The position numbers and the translations under genes were made by a program. From contig CM065325.1 in the NCBI GenBank assembly GCA_033032175.1, positions 3,128,930-3,192,929 of the forward strand: 64,000 nucleotides of DNA, given 5' to 3'. The number at the start of each line of letters is the position of its first letter. Positions within the stretch are counted from its first letter, which is position 1. This document shows, in pieces, positions 1 to 10,930 of the stretch. Source of the stretch: Saturnia japonica. Lineage: Eukaryota; Arthropoda; Insecta; Lepidoptera; Saturniidae. The notes under the pieces were generated by a model. The model was not told where the DNA came from. It made no database searches and saw nothing but the letters and a program-made list of their open reading frames with translations.

Positions 1-56
1 AGGTAGATTCAATGATGTGTATAAATAATCATCGTCATATCTCAGCCTATTTCAAT

Positions 57-249
57 TCATGGAAACTGTATGAAAATCTGTTGGGTACTTTTGAGTTTAT
101 CGCATTCAGACGGACAGACAGACGCGGCGAGGGACTTTGTTTTATAATAAAGTATGATAAATATTATAAATGAGAAAGTACCATTGTGAATGTTTGAAAT
201 TTGGCATAGAAGTCGATTATGTTGTGGATTGGAACAAGATATATATTTC
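57..249. repeat. Dispersed repeat fragment with cagacggacagacagac motif
   Basis: The stretch contains a CAGACGGACAGACAGAC motif followed by a GACTTTGTTTTATAATA block, a combination typical of degraded lepidopteran Helitron-like repeats. No intact end is visible. The short ORFs on both strands look incidental. Confidence 0.35.
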
Positions 250-434
250 TTTTTTCTCCTCCGGGATGAAAAGTTCACTTTTAGTCCCTGTCACGCGGGA
301 GAAATAGTACCCGATTCTCTCCCGGTGAGATGGCAAATGTGCGCATGCGCGTACTTTACTTTATCTCCCGGTAAACTAGCAACTGTGTGTTTATATATAA
401 AATATATAAACTTTTCATCCCGGAGGAGAAAAAA
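250..434. mobile_element. Palindromic MITE with 26-bp terminal inverted repeats
   Basis: Bases 250-275 (TTTTTTCTCCTCCGGG...) are an exact inverted copy of 409-434, giving a 185-bp non-coding foldback element. The interior repeats the CTCCCGG motif and holds a GCGCATGCGC palindrome near 340-350. No clear target-site duplication is seen and the superfamily is not assignable. Confidence 0.7.
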
Positions 435-571
435 ATTGTAAACGCACCTAGGGAGAAAAGTAGGACATCCCCACCCGCGATTGTCCCTCGGTGCATAATA
501 TACTATTATCGCTATGAGAAGCGGGCAGGTGTCAACTGTTTTTTTAAATTTAATTACACTTTTTTTATAGT

Positions 572-740
572 AGCCCGGTAAATTGACAGTACTGTTCCTT
601 GATGGTAATCCACAGTACAATCCAAACAGAACAGCGACCACTCGGGGGTCGGCGATCCATACGGCGATCGCCGCTGTCATGCCAACCTGCATATCTCTTC
701 ACGTTACGCTTGAAGAACTCAATGTCGTAAGAAAACACTA
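572..740 (+). repeat. Dispersed repeat family F, copy 1
   Basis: The stretch starting at the AAATTGACAGTACTG motif and passing GATCGCCGCTGTCATGCC is shared, diverged, with minus-strand copies near 19695-19800, 20600-20725 and 26355-26450, and with plus-strand copies near 41575-41760 and 41885-41990. It is non-coding. Class is unknown. Confidence 0.5.
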
Positions 741-944
741 ATTGCCGAGAGATGTTTCCAAAGCTTCACGGTATAGCAAAGATAAGACAAAGAGAAAGTT
801 ACTAAAATAGATTAATCTATATATTATTATATTGATTGTGTATATCTGGTGATTCGAAGTCCAGTTTCTAGATCTTAGTGCTATTCAACTTCAGGCGAAT
901 TTGTTATATAAAATGAAAAATACACTTCAAAGAGTAAAATACTT

Positions 945-1372
945 GCTATAATTTAAAGTCGCTTCCCGTTGTCTGTCCCTATGTACGCTTAGATCTTATA
1001 AACGATGCAACGGATTTTTATGTGGTTTCCATTACCATTTAGACAAATTTTTACGAAAGGTTCAATATATACAATACATTCTAATTAAGATTTTGTATAA
1101 TAATTAAAATTTAAGGATTTTTAATCAAGTCGTCAAAAATTAGTTTCGGGCGCTTACATGGATTACGCTGGCTAAACCTTATGGGATACATCAAAATAAT
1201 GTTGTAAAGAATTGTAGTTCTTTAAAAAGCCTATAGAAAAGTTCGTCATGGTATATGTCTTATCTCCTAAGGTTGAATCACAGTAACCGTTTTTATCTTC
1301 ATCATAATCATTAAAAATATTATGTTAATTGCGAACCTATTTCCTCCAAATCAATATTAATCTTTATCCAGA
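945..1372 (+). mobile_element. Helitron-like repeat, family B, copy 1
   Basis: Block order (CTGTCTGTCC..., GATGCAACGG..., AATCAAGTCGT..., TTCGGGCGCTTACATGG, AAAGTTCGTCATGGTAT) matches 10600-10930 and partly 2100-2510, which ends in a Helitron-type CTAG terminus. This copy is truncated at its 3' side by the tRNA-SINE fragment at 1373. Confidence 0.5.
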
Positions 1373-1492
1373 TACTCCGAGCCGCTACTAAGAATTTCAA
1401 AGAAAAACCCAAAAACACTTTGCTCGACGTGGGAATTGAACCTAGGTTAGGTTAGGAACAGGAACCTAGGTCGATTTATAAACTATTAAAGC
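1373..1492 (-). repeat. tRNA-derived SINE fragment, inverted
   Basis: Read on the minus strand it has a B-box-like GGTTCAATTCC, then GTCGAGCAAAGTGTTTTTGG and the body motif AGTAGCGGCTCGGAGTAT. These are the same order as the better copies at 27118 and 59581. A short internal duplication of CCTAGGTT/AGGTTAGG disrupts the tRNA head, so it is a dead fragment. Confidence 0.6.
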
Positions 1493-2099
1493 GCTAAACT
1501 CTAAATCAGACTTTTTTTACATACGAAATATACCATTCTTGTAAATTGTACTTGTGCGTAGCGGGGGCGGGTCGCTAGTTTATTAATAAATGATTTAGAC
1601 TATGCAGCCTGTCTCCATATCTTAAAGTATTTCATAAATTATAGGATTCACTGTTAATATAGCGAACATGATAAGTATATCTGCAATATTCATTTATTTT
1701 TATAGATTCAAAATGTCATGAATTCACAGAATATTTACGCACCAATAAACTACTAAAACGTTTACCCTTATTGGCATTTGGCACAGAGCGACTCCAACAA
1801 ACCGAGTTTCGGTTGCAATTGGTGCCATGCGTCCCATTCACTGTAAATATTTGATTTGGGCTCAAACTACTGCGTCGCTCTGCGCCATTTTACCCACCGA
1901 TGTTTTTCAAAGTGCCTAAATGAGGTACGTATAATAGTTCCGAGGATGCCCGTATTTCTGTTTGCTTTGATTAATAAAACTCGCTCATCTATAAAAATAA
2001 ATAAAATTGAAGTGTATGTTTGTAACGTCAAAATAACAGCTTTTTACTAAATGCATGTGAAGGTATAAAAGTACTAACAAAATACAATTTTTAAAATTT
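1493..2099. other. No gene seen
   Basis: AT-rich unique-looking sequence with short incidental ORFs only. Nothing recognised. Confidence 0.5.
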
Positions 2100-2510
2100 T
2101 TGTCTGTATGTCTGCTTGTTCCGGGTAATCTCTGAAACGGTTGGACCGATTTTCACGGGACTTTCACTGGTAGATAGCTGATGTCATAAAGAGTAACTTA
2201 GGCTACTTTTATTTTAGAAAAGGAATCAGGGTTCCGCGCTAATAAAAAAAAACTGGTCATGGCGAATCAATTCGGGCGCTTAAATGGCTTACGCTGAATA
2301 AATTATTAAGAGATATTAAATCAAATTAATGTGATACATCATTACAGATATTAAAAAGATCCCCAAAAAAACACTACAGCATATATCTATCTTCGAAGTA
2401 TCACCCACAATAAGCATTTTTATCTTTAAATAATCGGGGACGCGATTCGCGCCTGTACCCGGCGTTGGGCATTCTATAGTCCACGCGAGCACAAACGCGG
2501 GCACAGCTAG
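2100..2510 (+). mobile_element. Helitron-like non-autonomous element with CTAG 3' end
   Basis: It begins near TTGTCTGTATGTCTGC and contains the GGTTGGACCGATTTTCAC block. It ends at 2507-2510 in CTAG followed by T, preceded by CGCG-AGCACAAA-CGCG, a small hairpin about 13 bases upstream of the terminus. A hairpin plus CTAG end inserted before T is the Helitron (Lep1-type) signature. No coding capacity. Confidence 0.65.
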
Positions 2511-2869
2511 TAAAAAAATAAAACAATTTTTATACTAAAGATTTGTTCAAACTTGTATCATTATCAATATAGAAAGTACATGTTTATTGCCGTTCAATTG
2601 TGATATTTTTTTTGCATATTGCTTAAACTTTGAATTTATTCGATTGAAACGATTGTGAAACAATATTATCGTTGACTGGGACTTGGTGAGGTTGGTGTGC
2701 TCGGCGTGGCTTCGCTCATTGTTTATTTATAAAATGAAGTTGTAAGCTTATATACTCAAACGAAATTTTAAGTATTTCTTGTACATATAAAAAAAAGAGT
2801 CTCATTTGTATATTGAACTGTGAATGTGATAACATACTCGTAGATATAAAAGTCGCAAAATAAAATATA
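2511..2869. other. No gene seen
   Basis: AT-rich intervening sequence. Nothing recognised. Confidence 0.4.
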
Positions 2870-3243
2870 GAAATATTTCGTAATTTTTCTGATTAAAATG
2901 CCCTAACTCAAAAATGGTCTCTCAAAACTCAAAAAACTTTTATGTCAATAGTCAATTGATAGGCTATAATAATTGTCAATAATACTTATAGAAAACGTAA
3001 AAAATAAAAAAAAAACCTAACCGATTTAGATGAAATTGTATACACGGGAAGTTATAATCCATTCCAAAATTGATAGACTATAAGAACCGTCAATAATACA
3101 TTTAGGTATCGTAAATTAATGGTAGTAAAATATTTTGATGAAACTATAACATGGGTTGTCAATAATATGATTAAAAATAACATTACGGGATGAAAAGATA
3201 TCCAGCGTAACGAACGCGTACGGAGTCGCGGCCAAACCGCTAG
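2870..3243 (+). mobile_element. Helitron-like element, TCAATTGATAGGCTATA family, copy 1
   Basis: It carries the repeated motif CAATTGATAGGCTATAA and ends at 3240-3243 with CTAG after an ACGCGTACGGAGTCGCG hairpin. Related copies without the intact 3' end lie at 4850-5110 plus 5668-5775 and at 8640-9060. Non-coding. Confidence 0.6.
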
Positions 3244-4849
3244 TATAATATTACTGTTATGATGAATCGACCTCGTTAATTAAAGTGTTTAACGAGGAAA
3301 CAGGCAAACTGTAAATTAATATCACACGAGAGAATCGGAACACAAAATAAACTGCCAAAGTTTAAATTAATAGCTTAGCATATTTACTGTTGATGTGGGT
3401 GTTCGGGATGCTACCTACACAGCTAGCTACCCTACAACTAAAGTGCTACCTACACAGCTAACTACCCTACAACACAAGTTCTTTTGTACAAACTTATGCA
3501 ATAAAAAATGGGTGCGTGTACTTATGTACGCGCGTGAGAAGTTATACTTCTTTGGCATCATTAAAAAATAGTTTTTAATTGCATGCAAATAATTAATTAC
3601 AATAAAATAATAGAAGGATTTATATATAAAAACCAAATTTAGAGAATAATAAATATATAAGACATAATTTGTACTAAATATTATAAGATTCTTAATTTTA
3701 AATGTTTATTATTGATTATTTAATATTTTAATAATAAATTCAAAAATTGAATTTAAGGTTGGTCATTTTTTAAATATTTTTATTGATTTCTTAATTTAAT
3801 ATTCACTTTTCATTTTTATCAAAAAAAATTCATTAAATTTATTTAGTTATTTTTATAAATATTTATTATTTATTCAATTTAATAGCAAATATTAAAAATT
3901 AATATTATAATTTGATGTTCAATTTTAATTTTTATCACAAACTTTTTTATTAAATGTTTTATTAAATTTATTTCTTTATTTTGTAAATATTAAATAACAA
4001 ATAATAAGTATTTAACATGAATAATTTAATAATATTTAGTGTTAATTATATTAAATAAAAGTATTTTAATTTATATCAATAAATAATACATACGGATAGT
4101 TAACCTCAATTATATTGGAGCACTTGAAAAAGTATATAAGCACAATTTTTTTCACTAATATTCACAAATAGTAAGTAATATCAATCAAAATATTCAATTT
4201 AAATCACTACTGAATATAATTTATTAGCACATATATAATTCGCACTTGTATGAAAGTAAAACACGTGTTGGGAATGTATAAACTAGAAACATGTTGATAA
4301 ATATTATAAATATGAAAACAGTGATCAGAGGTGACGAGCGTACCAACATACGCGACTAATATCGAGGTTCAATTTCTATTTTGTTGGTAGCTTTTTTTTC
4401 GAGACTTAATGAGCGGTTAAGCAGACAACTTCATACTGTTAATTTTGTGTCACAGATGCGCGAGCATCTTAAAATTTCACTCTCATCATTTTTTCATAAC
4501 GCGCCTAAAGAAGTATAACTTCAAAAACAAAACACCATATAACACTAGACGTGATTCAAAGTTTATTGTGTGTAGTGCATGTCGATATTTCTGTTCAAGT
4601 AGTTATATTTACAACAGCTTATGCCTTCCAAGGATAGTTGGGAGCAGTAGTAAGAACTAATAGATGAACTGTATTGCATTAATATCCTGATTTTGAAGTA
4701 TCATTCTTTAGAAGTTATATGAAAAAAATGAGAGTAATTATTTACAATGCACTGGCACAAAAGTAAATCTGCAGCTATGTCTGCATTTTTTTTTTCAAAT
4801 TACCCGATAGATATTCTATAAAAAAACACAAATATGTCCGTAATTTTTT
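3244..4849. other. Very AT-rich region with a short tandem duplication
   Basis: No gene seen. Bases 3410-3440 (GCTACCTACACAGCTA...) are repeated with one or two changes at 3445-3474. Bases 3640-4080 are almost pure A/T, with many TTAATATT and ATTTATT runs. Short ORFs on either strand have no recognisable product. Confidence 0.5.
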
Positions 4850-5110
4850 TTGTCTTCTGTTTATTTTATGGATTGAACCCAAAAACTAACCGGCTTCACC
4901 GATTGTTATCAAGTAAGGTACACTGCAAGTTTATGTCATTGGTCAATTGATAGGCTATATACACAGTAATACTCTTATAATTATTAAAAAAAAAAAAAAA
5001 AAAAAAAATACAAGTGTTATAAATTCTCAGCCGATTTGGATGAAGCATGCCATTTCATAATTGATAGGTTATAAGAACCGTCAATACTATTTCAAAAGAC
5101 GTAAACAAAT
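4850..5110 (+). repeat. TCAATTGATAGGCTATA family, copy 2, left part
   Basis: Shares ACCGGCTTCACCGATTG and GTCAATTGATAGGCTAT with copies at 2870 and 8640. A poly(A) run lies at about 4984-5007. The copy is interrupted by the MITE at 5111-5667 and resumes at 5668. Confidence 0.55.
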
Positions 5111-5667
5111 ATACCATTTCCATTTCTTTATTTTCTCGATGACAACTCCTGTGAAAACTTGAACGAGCGTTTTTTTACATTACGTATGCATTATTTTATA
5201 AAAATATGACGTTTACACACGTACAAGGTTATACCATAGTCAGAGAAATTGATATAGATGCAGCTATATCGATAAACGTAACAGGATAACGGACCCGATA
5301 TTTTTTTACAAAATGTAAGAAACTAAACTACTGCCGGATACTTTTGTACAAATTTATTAACTAATATTATATTTCATTACAAAATGTTACAGGTATTAAT
5401 TCTTGATTGATAATGCCAACTTCTTCAAAATTTTCGCAGCTGTTGTAAAATAAGTAGGCATAGGTAGGTACTCGACAATGAAACGAAATAATTATAACGA
5501 TAAGTAATCTTTATTTATTTATTTATTTTAATCAAAATGTGATGAATCGTCACTACTTATTTCATATCGATATTCATTCAGATCGATATCATTACTTATT
5601 TGGTTACAACACTACAACTATCAAATTAGAACTGTCATCGAGAAAATAAAGAAATGGAAATAGTATA
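5111..5667. mobile_element. 557-bp MITE with 33-bp terminal inverted repeats, nested
   Basis: Bases 5111-5143 (ATACCATTTCCATTTC...) are the reverse complement of 5634-5667 with one mismatch. TA/TATA flanks both ends, consistent with a mariner-type TA target duplication. The interior is non-coding. The MITE sits inside the TCAATTGATAGGCTATA repeat, which continues on both sides, so it is the younger insertion. Confidence 0.75.
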
Positions 5668-5775
5668 CATCCTTTTCAACTGTTTTTCATGAAATTTTCT
5701 ACACGAGAAGTATGACGTATAATTCGTCAATTGATAGGCTATACGAACTGTCAATAACATGAGTAACAATATGAA
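5668..5775 (+). repeat. TCAATTGATAGGCTATA family, copy 2, right part
   Basis: Continues the repeat interrupted at 5110: TCATGAAATTTTCTACACG, then CGTCAATTGATAGGCTAT. Confidence 0.5.
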
Positions 5776-6317
5776 AATAATTAGTTAGTTAGCTATTTGT
5801 AAAAATAAAAGTTTACACTATAAAGTTGATTACTAAGCCTCTTGTTTTATTGTGGTGAAGATAGTCACACTTGATTTTATGAACTTCTAACGTGCGTACA
5901 TAATACACACATCCACTTTTGTATTATATGTAGCTACTAGGTTTGAATTTTATCAGTGAAACGGACAATGACTTAAGAATCTCCAATTCTAAATGCATAC
6001 ATAAATAGCTAGATTTAATCTCAAAAGTTCAATCGTAAAGCAATTTTCTCTGTAAATCCGTTTTTGTTTTCCTCTGTCCGCAGTTTACCAGCAACAGATT
6101 TCTATTCAGGAAATAGCCACTGCTCTGTCTCTGTTACATCCTGATATATCAGTTATAACATTGTTTTCCGTCCGTTCAGTCGCTATTTGTAATATCGAAA
6201 ACTAGGTTACGTTTTCCCTTGGTCTAGATTTTAAAATAAATCTCAACTATTTTCTATAAATGTTACTAAACTTTGTCGAGAATTTTGCAGTTGATATTAA
6301 ATGAAATTGTTACGATA
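5776..6317. other. No gene seen
   Basis: AT-rich intergenic or intronic sequence. Nothing recognised. Confidence 0.4.
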
Positions 6318-6650
6318 CTAGCTGTGCCCCATGGTTTCACCCGTGTTAATTTTATGCGCCAAACACCGCAACGCCAACGCACTCATTAGTCTATCATAAT
6401 TGTTCTTCTGGCAACTACAAATTATTTTAATATTTCATTATCTCCTAAACTATGTTTCAATAGAACATACTCTAAAAAGCAAAATTAAACTTCATAAAAT
6501 TGTCTTTATGATGAAGTAACCTTTGTTCGTAAGGATTAACATGCCATGTCTAAATCACTAATCACTTTTTAATTTTCAACAAATCTTTGTCACAAAATAC
6601 CTTTTTGTGGCTTATGAATAAGAGATAGGCATATGCTATCGCTGTTTTTT
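6318..6650 (-). mobile_element. Helitron-like element, inverted
   Basis: It starts with CTAGCTGTGCCCCATGG, the reverse complement of the Helitron-like 3' terminus. Its far end contains GTGGCTTATGAATAAGAGAT, which is found inverted in the element at 16330-16580, so the two are copies of one family. Non-coding. Confidence 0.6.
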
Positions 6651-6839
6651 TTTTTTTTTAATTCTAAGTACTAATATTATTGTTGAACATTGTATTTACG
6701 TATCATTAACGATTACGCCAGCGCACGCGGATATAGCCTCGACTTTCAACTGACGTAACAAAAATCAATATTTATGACTCTCTGAGAGTTGTAGCCTAAT
6801 CTTAAATAGCCTATACTAATCCTCGAGAGTCTTCGTTAT

Positions 6840-7250
6840 TGTAATGATTGCGTAATGTAACGTAGTACTCAATGCGTGTTTGTTGGTGTGTCAATTCATG
6901 CGGTACACATTTCTCGAGCTTTTCACTTTTAAATTTTTTTAAACTGATTTAAAATTGTTTTATCACTCACGTCGAAGCCTGCCGCTAACTCTGACGTGGT
7001 TTGCGATGGATCCGCTTCCATGATCACCTTTAATTCTTCATTATCAGCTAGGATCTCCGGCCGTCCACGGGGTTTGTTTTGTAGGTCAAAATTTCCAGAA
7101 CGAAAACGTTGGAACCAAAAAACGTACCGTGCTTTCTTTTACAGTAACTTCTTCAAACACATCATTAATCCTTCGAGATTGCAGAGATTTGCAGAGTTGA
7201 TGCCACGGTGAATTCCTAACCAAACGCCACATATTTGAGATCAAAGTGGC
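6840..7250 (-). pseudogene. Degraded mariner transposase, N-terminal part
   Basis: The minus strand reads, in pieces, a mariner helix-turn-helix region. VRFWFQRFRSGNFDLQNKP-like sequence (as YVFWFQRFRSGNFDLQNKP here) is followed by RGRPEILADNEELKVIMEAD, then SQTTSELAAGFDVSDK, and further left KLEKCVPHELTHQQ. These are the N-terminal DNA-binding and linker parts of a mariner (DD37D-type) transposase. Frameshifts and stops break the frame and the catalytic domain is absent. Non-functional relic; no inverted repeats recognised. Confidence 0.75.
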
Positions 7251-7805
7251 CAGTTCAACAAAATGCCAATTTCATATGTAAGGACCCATAGAGTAATAAA
7301 GTCCGCTCATCTAACACGCCGAGTTCATAATTCTATGTAAGGACCTAATTAATATAAATAAATATGGATAACAATTTCACATACGGCTATTAAATTCTAA
7401 ACTAACCGTAGCTTGTAATATATAACTAAATAGCTGATATACAATACATAATACACATATATATGTAGGATTTAATTATAAGAATACAGTTTCTGAACGT
7501 AATGTTTGTCAAGAAAAAAAAAAGTGTTTGTGCGTAACGTAAGATGGTAAGATTGTAATGTATTGCATTGTACAGTGAATGTTGCAGACGGCATTATTAG
7601 TTTATTTTAAAGACGGAACTAAATTACTAACACTACATATATAACACACAGATACATATACACAACTGACAATTAACTTCATGAGATAAAAGTCAGCCAA
7701 GTGCGGGGATTGAACTCACGACCTATCGTTTTAATAGTAGAATCACTACGCCGCGAGGCCCGAAAAATGTTTATTAATTAGACGAAAATGATTTTTTTTT
7801 ATCTT
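7251..7805. other. No gene seen
   Basis: AT-rich. A short imperfect repeat of ATGTAAGGACC occurs at about 7278 and 7335. Nothing else recognised. Confidence 0.4.
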
Positions 7806-8090
7806 TATAGGTTCAACGTTATGGCCAAAATCTCACCTGAACTTATGTGACGATGTGGCCCAAGATGGTAGCACGCTAAGTCTAGTGGAAGATTAGCTCT
7901 TAAGTGCAGCTGCCGGAACACTCTTATTGGAGTTTGGCGACAGATTTTCAACTTGAGACTGGTAGCTAGCCAGGCGGGCATTAGAAAAGCCCTACTACCA
8001 TCACGACGTATTCCTTCACCGAAACCTCAGGCTCATTGCAGGGATTCGAACTCACATCATTCGATGCGATGTCCACTCAACCATCATTGT
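7806..8090 (-). mobile_element. tRNA-derived SINE, second family, copy 1
   Basis: Read on the minus strand the head has a B-box-like GAGTTCGAATCCC and an A-box-like GATGGTTGAGTGGA. The body shares CGATGTGGCCCAAGATGGT and CTACCACC motifs with copies at 17034-17325 (minus) and 42030-42326 (plus). Diverged and non-coding. Confidence 0.65.
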
Positions 8091-8639
8091 TTCCTATTCA
8101 AAAATTAAAGCTATTTATGAGAATAAACAGTAAAGCACATTAATCAACTCGTATTAAAAAAGTATAAAAGTAAACTGGCAACGCGAACGTTTCTATTCTG
8201 CTAAGTGTACAGAAAGTCAACACAACATGACTTTTTCTCATTGCAGTACGGTACAGTCGACGACAAACTCGTTACGGTGAATAATTACAGTAATGTTCCA
8301 CTTTATGAACCTGTTTCCTGCGTAGCGGTGAAACTGTTGTTTACGGAATGCGATATTTTTTCTTGAGTTAATAAAAATCTATTTGTCTCGTCTACCTTTA
8401 CTACCTTTTTACGATATTGTTTACGTTTTCTTGGTTGTTGTATTTACAACCGATAAGAAGTTTTGAAAAATATCTTGTTTATGTGTTATTTTTCCAAGTA
8501 TTTATAACTTTGTTTTTTTATTTAGATAGCTCGGGAAAAAATTGTTAAGTGTGTTTTTGTTGTCTGCTTAATATAATTGTATCCAAAAATGGGTATTAGT
8601 ATATTGTGTTTACTTTACGATAGACATCTTATATGAAGG
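8091..8639. other. No gene seen
   Basis: Unremarkable AT-rich sequence. Nothing recognised. Confidence 0.4.
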
Positions 8640-9060
8640 ACATTGATCACGAACACAGCATTAAAAAATTGTCTGTCTGTTTGTATGTCCAGATTTAATA
8701 AAAAAACGGCTTGACCGATTCTTATGAAATTTTGTACATGGGAAGTTTATGTCATTAGTCAATTGATGATAAGCTATAAGAATTTTCAATAATATTTTTT
8801 AAATAAGTAAAAAAAATTTTTTGACAATATTACCTTAAAACTAGTAAAAAAAAATTTCTAAAAATTCAATTATCATCCATTCTCAACCAATTCTGGTCAA
8901 ATTTTGTACGCGTGAAGCATTCCACAATTGATAGGATGTTGGAATCGTCAACAATATATTTAGAAATCAAAATTCACTATTTAGGAATTTAAAAAAAATT
9001 GTTCTCAACCGATTTGAACGAAATTTTGTAAAATTTTATATATATTGTGCGTTCCATAGA
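8640..9060 (+). repeat. TCAATTGATAGGCTATA family, copy 3
   Basis: Shares CGGCTTGACCGATTCTTATG, GGGAAGTTTATGTCATT and AATTGATGATAAGCTATAAG with the copies at 2870 and 4850. Truncated, with no CTAG end. Confidence 0.5.
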
Positions 9061-9136
9061 TATATTATTATTATTAGATATATTGTTCTATACATATGTT
9101 CCAGCACTATAAAGAATAAATATTTAAAAAACCTCT

Positions 9137-9390
9137 GCAATTCACACGCGATAGAAAGTGAAACCTTTAGGATACATTAAAATATTCACATAAACGATTC
9201 ACGTGAACAATACACTACGCTGGCTATGACACTCAAGGTTTCGTAATACGTAGATGGGTAAACACATGTATAAAAAGGATACCGAGATAATAGGAAACAC
9301 TTTATAATGTATTCTATCTCATTCTGTCGCATTCTGTAGTCTGTCTGTTTCAAATCAAAACAGTATTAAAAAAGTTATCACTTCAAAAAG
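9137..9390. repeat. Dispersed repeat, unfilled relative of 50084-50845
   Basis: The block from GCAATTCACACGCG through CACGTGAACAATACAC, TTTCGTAATACG and GTATTCTATCTCATTCT matches 50084-50845 in order. The right copy carries an extra 448-bp MITE where this copy has none. It lies in the intron just downstream of the CUB exon. Confidence 0.65.
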
Positions 9391-9404
9391 TATATATGAC
9401 TCAC

Positions 9405-9762
9405 CTGAAGCCATTTGATTCTTGTTATATTCTCCTCTGTGACCGTAAGGGCTCTCCTTTCACCTAACTTGTACGACTCATCATAGTACATGTACTCTGT
9501 GAATGTGAGTCCACTTGTCGTGTATTGTTGTGTAAAATATATAGATATAGTTCCATTGACTATGTCGTGCTCAATGATCCAACGACACTTTATCGGCACA
9601 GGAAACGGGTTCGGAAAGTTAGGCGTCTGAATTATCCCCACGGGTCCTCTTAACCGGCCTCCGCATGTCTGAGGGCCTTGGTGTTCTCTATCGCCCGGTT
9701 GGGAGTAGACCTGGTCTACTGCTATCGTGATGATGGTGATGAGAAGCCGTTGCATGGTCAAC
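9405..9762 (-). CDS. First coding exon of a secreted or membrane CUB-domain protein (partial gene)
   Basis: The ATG at 9755 opens 117 codons to 9405. An AT-rich tract ending TTGTTGCAG precedes the exon at 9763 (acceptor), and CTTCAG|GTGAGT follows it (donor, phase 0), so it is an internal exon with seven bases of 5' UTR. Residues 1-19 look like a signal peptide (hydrophobic LLITIITIAV). A CUB domain begins at Cys31: TCGGRL, then TPNFPNPFP, and Cys57 in KCRW as the expected partner of the first CUB disulfide. Potential N-glycosylation sites are N67-G-T and N109-I-T. CUB domains mediate extracellular protein contacts; the full gene's role cannot be told from one exon. The rest of the domain must be encoded beyond a long intron toward lower coordinates; no further exon was found in the 9.4 kb available. 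Ortholog not identified. Confidence 0.85.
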
Positions 9763-10029
9763 CTGCAACAAAAGAATATTAATTCATATTTATATCATAA
9801 ACATTTTGATTTTAGGTGGTGAGGCCCACGACAGTTTCTTCCATTGTAAGTTTTTACTGCAATATGATGATGACCTTGTCAGCTTCGGTAATGGGAACGA
9901 ATGTGGCTCGCGAACCCAAACTTTTTGTTAAAGGTACGGTTACAAGGCGCATAGTATATATGTAAGAAGGCTCAGGAAGGTTTTTTTTTTAAAAGGCGAT
10001 TTTCATAGAGATCTTTTAAACGATGATCT
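9763..10029. other. Intron of the CUB gene upstream of the coding exon
   Basis: Inferred 5' UTR intron: the exon is preceded on the minus strand by a consensus acceptor. A short diverged repeat-like block (AATGGGAACGAATGTGGCTC) lies at 9890-9910. The first, non-coding exon was not located. Confidence 0.4.
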
Positions 10030-10325
10030 TCAAAGACGTCTACTGCTTCTTAACAGAGTTACGCCAGTTTCGTCTCTGTTGCACAAGCTCTTCCCATTCA
10101 TCGAGAGATATTTTACTTGCGGTAAGGTAACGCTTAATTACATCTTTGTAACGAAGAAATTGACCTCCAGGTTTGCGCTTTCCATACTTCAACTGTGAAT
10201 AAAACACAGATTTGGGCAGCCTGGAGTTATCATGCGTACAAAATTACGACACCATCTTAGTTGACCCGTAATAAGCATTGATCCTATGCCACTCAGCCCA
10301 GTCCGCCGTAGGATTTACTGCATTA
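10030..10325 (-). pseudogene. Non-LTR retrotransposon reverse transcriptase, C-terminal relic
   Basis: The minus strand reads RRTGLSGIGSMLITGQLRWC, then RNFVRMI, and after a frameshift QLKYGKRKPGGQFLRYKDVI followed by KRYLTASKISLDEWEELV. This order (LRW.GH.VRM, then GKR..GGQ.KRYKD, then a W-containing helix) is the conserved tail after the reverse transcriptase domain in many animal LINEs. The catalytic domain is missing and one frame change is needed, so it is a 5'-truncated dead copy. It lies in the presumed 5' intron of the CUB gene in the same orientation. Confidence 0.75.
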
Positions 10326-10434
10326 ATAAAGTAAAGCACGGAATATAAAAAATATTCATCTTATTGAACACAAGTGAGAACAGAACATTGTCAGATAGTT
10401 CGCGATTTTTTTTTCGTATTCTTCTTTTTCTTAT

Positions 10435-10599
10435 ATAATGAGAACGTGTGTTCATACACAATTCCGCCAATGTCACGTCGAAAGAATACTTTTGAAATCT
10501 TCATATTTTAAGCAAAGCTCTAACAAGATGGTGGCTCTCTTGTTAAAACAACCATACAGCAAGTTTTTGTATCAACTCAATATGCACGTTTCCAGGAAA
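10435..10599 (+). repeat. Dispersed repeat matching 60815-60865
   Basis: GAACGTGTGTTCATACACAA and CCAATGTCACGTCGAAAGAA match CAACGTGTTTTTATACACAA and CAGTGTCACG near 60830. AACAAGATGGTGGCTCTCTT also resembles a block at about 52588. The 81-residue ORF here is incidental. Confidence 0.45.
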
Positions 10600-10930
10600 G
10601 TCGCTATCCGCGTCTGTCTGTTTGTCCGCTTACTTCTTCTAAATCACGCAACGGTTTTTTATACAGTTTTTACTATCATTTAGAGAAGGTTTACGGAAGG
10701 TTAGTATGTACAATATATTCCAATTATGTTTTTGTATAGTTGATAAAATTCATTGTTTTGTAATCAAGTCGTTAATAAATCTATTTTCGGCTGCTTACAT
10801 GAACTACTATTACTAAACCTTAATAAATATATCAAAATAAAGTTATTAAAAAATTGTAGGTGTTCAAAAATCCTAGGAAAAGTTCGCGATGGTATTTGAG
10901 GTTGACTCACAGTAACTACTTTTATCTTTA
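10600..10930 (+). mobile_element. Helitron-like repeat, family B, copy 2
   Basis: Same block order as 945-1330: TCTGTCTGTTTGTCCGC, ACGCAACGG, AATCAAGTCGT, TTTTCGGCTGCTTACATG, AAAAGTTCGCGATGGTAT. It lacks a recognisable CTAG end. Confidence 0.5.

Noticed and set aside
1444..1460. TTAGG-like telomeric pair in AGGTTAGGTTAGG
   Set aside because: It is explained by a small internal duplication of the CCTAGGTT tRNA-SINE head, not by telomeric addition.
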